Origin: Podaxis mareebaensis
Taxonomy: Eukaryota > Basidiomycota > Agaricomycetes > Agaricales > Agaricaceae
Assembly: GCA_018524725.1 (NCBI GenBank)
Contig: JAEUWP010000120.1
Span: forward strand, 124,001 to 188,000
Length of the DNA stretch: 64,000 nt
Direction: 5' to 3'
In this document: piece by piece, positions 62,001-64,000 of the stretch
How the letters are laid out: each line of letters starts with the position of its first letter
Position numbering within the stretch: the stretch's first letter is position 1
Translations under genes and position numbers: made by a program
Notes under the pieces: generated by a model
Told to the model about the DNA's origin: nothing
What the model saw: only the letters and a program-made list of their open reading frames with translations
Database searches by the model: none

Positions 62001-62781
62001 TGATGGGAGTGACAGTGGATGACAGCGGGATGTGGGTGAATAGAGGAACATGATCAGATCGGGATCTCCAGTCATGTTGGTAAGAGTGTGTAGGGGCAGG
62101 AAGGTCCATCGGAGATACAGCGAAGATGAGATCGATCACCATTGCCGATTTGTTGGGATCATCAGGAAAGTGCGTAGGGGAGTATTCGATCGGAGTGGAT
62201 CTGGTAAGTCCGATTGTGTCCATGATGTCACAAAGCAAGTCAGCTCGTGCAGAGTGATGGGGTGCGTTGTGATCCCAGTCGGGAGACCTCATGTTAAAGT
62301 CGCCTCCTGCATAGTGAATGTTGTTGGGGAAGGAGGGAATACAGGATTCTAAATAGTCTATAGAAGACAAATCATTCGTTTCAAAGTAACAATTAAGGAA
62401 ATATTGTTTACTAGGAATAGAGAGAGAAAACATTTGAAAATTGGGTGATGAAATGATGTTAGGGTGAATGACAGGGTTTAAGGACTGGATAGATTTACGA
62501 ATGTATGTAAGAACGCGCAGTTTAGAAATGGACTGGTCATGAAGTAGAAGCCAGTCCTTATGAATAGGAGGTCCTTCCATCGGGTCTCCTTCAGAGGCCG
62601 ACGTGGACAGAATGTTGTGAATGAACCTGAAAGCAGGTTCTTGTAAGCATAAAATGTGGATGTCTTTAAGTAAAGGGGAGTTTAAAAGGAATTCTACAGT
62701 GGACCAGTTCTTTTGAACATTAAATGAACAAATCGAGATATTAGATAATGAAGCAATGTTACAAAGGGATTGTTCAGACAT
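59023..62781 (-). pseudogene. LINE ORF2: endonuclease, reverse transcriptase, RNase H (one nonsense codon)
   Basis: The N-terminal AP-like endonuclease runs from ISICSFNVQKNW through CLQEPAF, GGDFNMRSPDW and the SDHVPLF motif. The RT follows: MFRPIVLLNTLGKLIEKM, then AFDVAQFFPSIN, VGVGQGSALSPIL and FVDNGLII. The last one is the catalytic motif, normally FxDD (60718-60729 reads F-V-D-N). An RNase H region (SSDGSVP, SESYAIHLGL, FFTDSISS) and a CCHC-like finger (CPCGEELEMQDHIIHHC) finish it. A TGA at 61465-61467 splits the frame between endonuclease and RT, both sides staying in the same frame (1252 codons in total). Both the TGA and the D-to-N change fit CpG decay (CGA to TGA, and GACGAT to GACAAT). 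Confidence 0.88.
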
Positions 62782-62836
62782 TGACAGCGCAGGCGTTGAA
62801 GTCGGACTTAGCCTTCTCAGTTTTCATCTCTCTGAG

Positions 62837-64000
62837 TCAGCTTATGATCCATTCCTTGTCAAATCTGTGATGGAAGAATGGGCATTTATCGCTGTTTACA
62901 TGGTGTTCTTTGGAGCCACATGACAAGCAATTGAATGATGTCATGTGAGGGCATTCAGTGACATTGGCAGGGGTGGGAGGGTGAGGGTTTGGACCAGGCT
63001 TGCCACGACAGCAGTACCCATCGTGACAGTGATTATTGGTGTGATGGGGATCACCACAAATGGCACACCTAGGGTTGTGTGCTCTGCATAGATGGGTGGG
63101 GTGACCCCATCTCCAACATCGGTTACACAGAGGGCTTGCGACCCTCATGCTTGCACCTCGGAATGTACACACCCTATTATCAAAGAGGATAGTGTGGTTG
63201 ATGAAAAGTTTTGCCCTTGAGGCTGTTTGGGAGTCCCAAAGGTCAAAGAAGAGATTAGCCAAGTCTGAGTGAGGTGACACTCAGCAGAACCTTGGTTTGC
63301 CAACAAGGTGATTAACGATGTCAGTGTAAGGGGAGTTGTCAATGGTGGGTTTGATGTCTTCAGCGGTGTAAGGGGTACCATCCTCCTTGAGATATGGGAG
63401 GTTGGTTAGTTTAATAAAAGATTTGGACATCGGGAGCGACGGGTTAACTGTGTTCCTAATTTCCAGGGTAGCGAATGCTGACCTGTTGGAGTCGGAAATG
63501 CCTTTCTTGATGGTGTTAAGTTCTGCCTCAGATGCAACAGAACTCGTGTTGAGCCAAAGTGTGCATTCGTTCTTCTTCACTGACTCAACATGAAGAGGGA
63601 GGTTTTTCTGGTAAAGTTCATTATTGCAACACCAGACTACAAGGTCTAGTGATGTAATCATGAGGTGGGAGAACATATCGTTGAATGGAACAACAACGTT
63701 CTTGCGAGATGGGCCTTGTGTGGCCTTAGGTTGAGAGGGACAAGGGGAGGGGGTGGATTTGGGAGCAGGCGATTTGATGTCACCTGAATTGCGTAAAAAG
63801 TTAATGATGTCGACTGGCAACATCATAGGGAATTGATTCTGGAGAGCTGCATATTTCTGCAGCTCATCCACCTTGAGGGGAGTTTGAGAAGCCGCCTTGG
63901 AATATGATGACTTTTGAGTAGATGGGGATGGTGCTCCAGACCTGTACTGAGGTTTGGTGGCTTTGTTAATAGGAGGAGGGGTGGAAGAAGGGGGGGAGGG
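62837..64000 (-). pseudogene. LINE ORF1, gag-like with CCHC fingers, one nonsense codon
   Basis: The frame runs off the window edge, with a TGA at 63281-63283 inside. The C-terminal part has three CCHC-type knuckles (CNRCWRWGHPTHLC, CAICGDPHHTNNHC, CLSCGSKEHHVNSDKC). The upstream part is Pro/Ser/Lys-rich. RNA-binding nucleocapsid role by analogy with other LINE ORF1 proteins. Confidence 0.85.

Larger units (their letters stand above)
58561..64000 (-). mobile_element. Tad-like LINE (non-LTR retrotransposon), 5' end outside window
   Basis: The 3' end is a 22-base T-run (58561-58582), the poly-A tail of a minus-strand element. About 440 bases of 3' UTR follow, then ORF2 (59023-62781) and ORF1 (62837 to beyond 64000). 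The element still has many CG dinucleotides and only a few lesions, so it is younger than the block it landed in. Confidence 0.9.

Overview
This is a eukaryotic window, almost certainly from a mushroom-forming basidiomycete (Agaricomycetes). Most genes are cut by many short introns of about 50-60 nt with GT..AG ends, and a few have GC..AG ends. The gene content also fits: NACHT NTPases of the mushroom type, a ricin-B lectin fused to a conserved secreted fungal domain, small beta-trefoil proteins resembling mushroom I66 protease inhibitors, an ENA-type P-ATPase, chromodomain Gypsy and Copia elements, and a Tad-like LINE. Gene models were built by hand from splice signals, reading-frame continuity and remembered family conservation; no search was run.

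Layout. 0-4 kb: two tandem NACHT NTPase genes on the minus strand, the first running off the window edge. 4.7-10.3 kb: a DUF4139 (mucoidy-inhibitor-like) protein with an inserted GLFG/poly-Q segment, then a formamidase in about 25 exons. 10.6-13.2 kb: a KAPA synthase (BioF) ending in a peroxisomal SKL signal, and the RNase P/MRP subunit POP5. 14.2-25.1 kb: a small six-exon beta-trefoil gene, a HET-like membrane protein, a truncated second copy of the trefoil region, a broken NACHT gene and a TPR protein. 25.9-36 kb: a secreted ricin-B fusion protein, three more six-exon trefoil genes (two on a tandem duplication of about 2.9 kb), a 612-bp TIR element and a decayed trefoil relic. 36.7-49.7 kb: an LRR-like protein, a MINDY deubiquitinase, mitochondrial ribosomal protein uL30m, a fifth trefoil gene, an ENA P-type ATPase and a small Hva1-TUDOR protein.

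50.2-64 kb is a nest of retrotransposons. It holds three LTRs of one family with an associated ORF of about 320 codons, Copia remnants, a chromovirus pol with an apparent extra ORF before its 3' LTR, and a LINE that runs off the right edge. The block from about 51.8 to 58.56 kb is almost free of CpG and full of stop codons. The left LTR/ORF copy and the LINE still have CpG. Homologous sites differ by CG to TG/CA, which is the footprint of decay at methylated CpG.

Together the window shows ordinary housekeeping genes (biotin, RNA processing, mitochondrial translation, ubiquitin, ion transport) interspersed with fast-evolving families (NACHT, HET-like, trefoil/lectin) that duplicate and decay locally. 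The clearest novelty is the trefoil family: five intact members and at least two relics share the same architecture, with a 9-12 nt first coding exon and all introns in phase 0.
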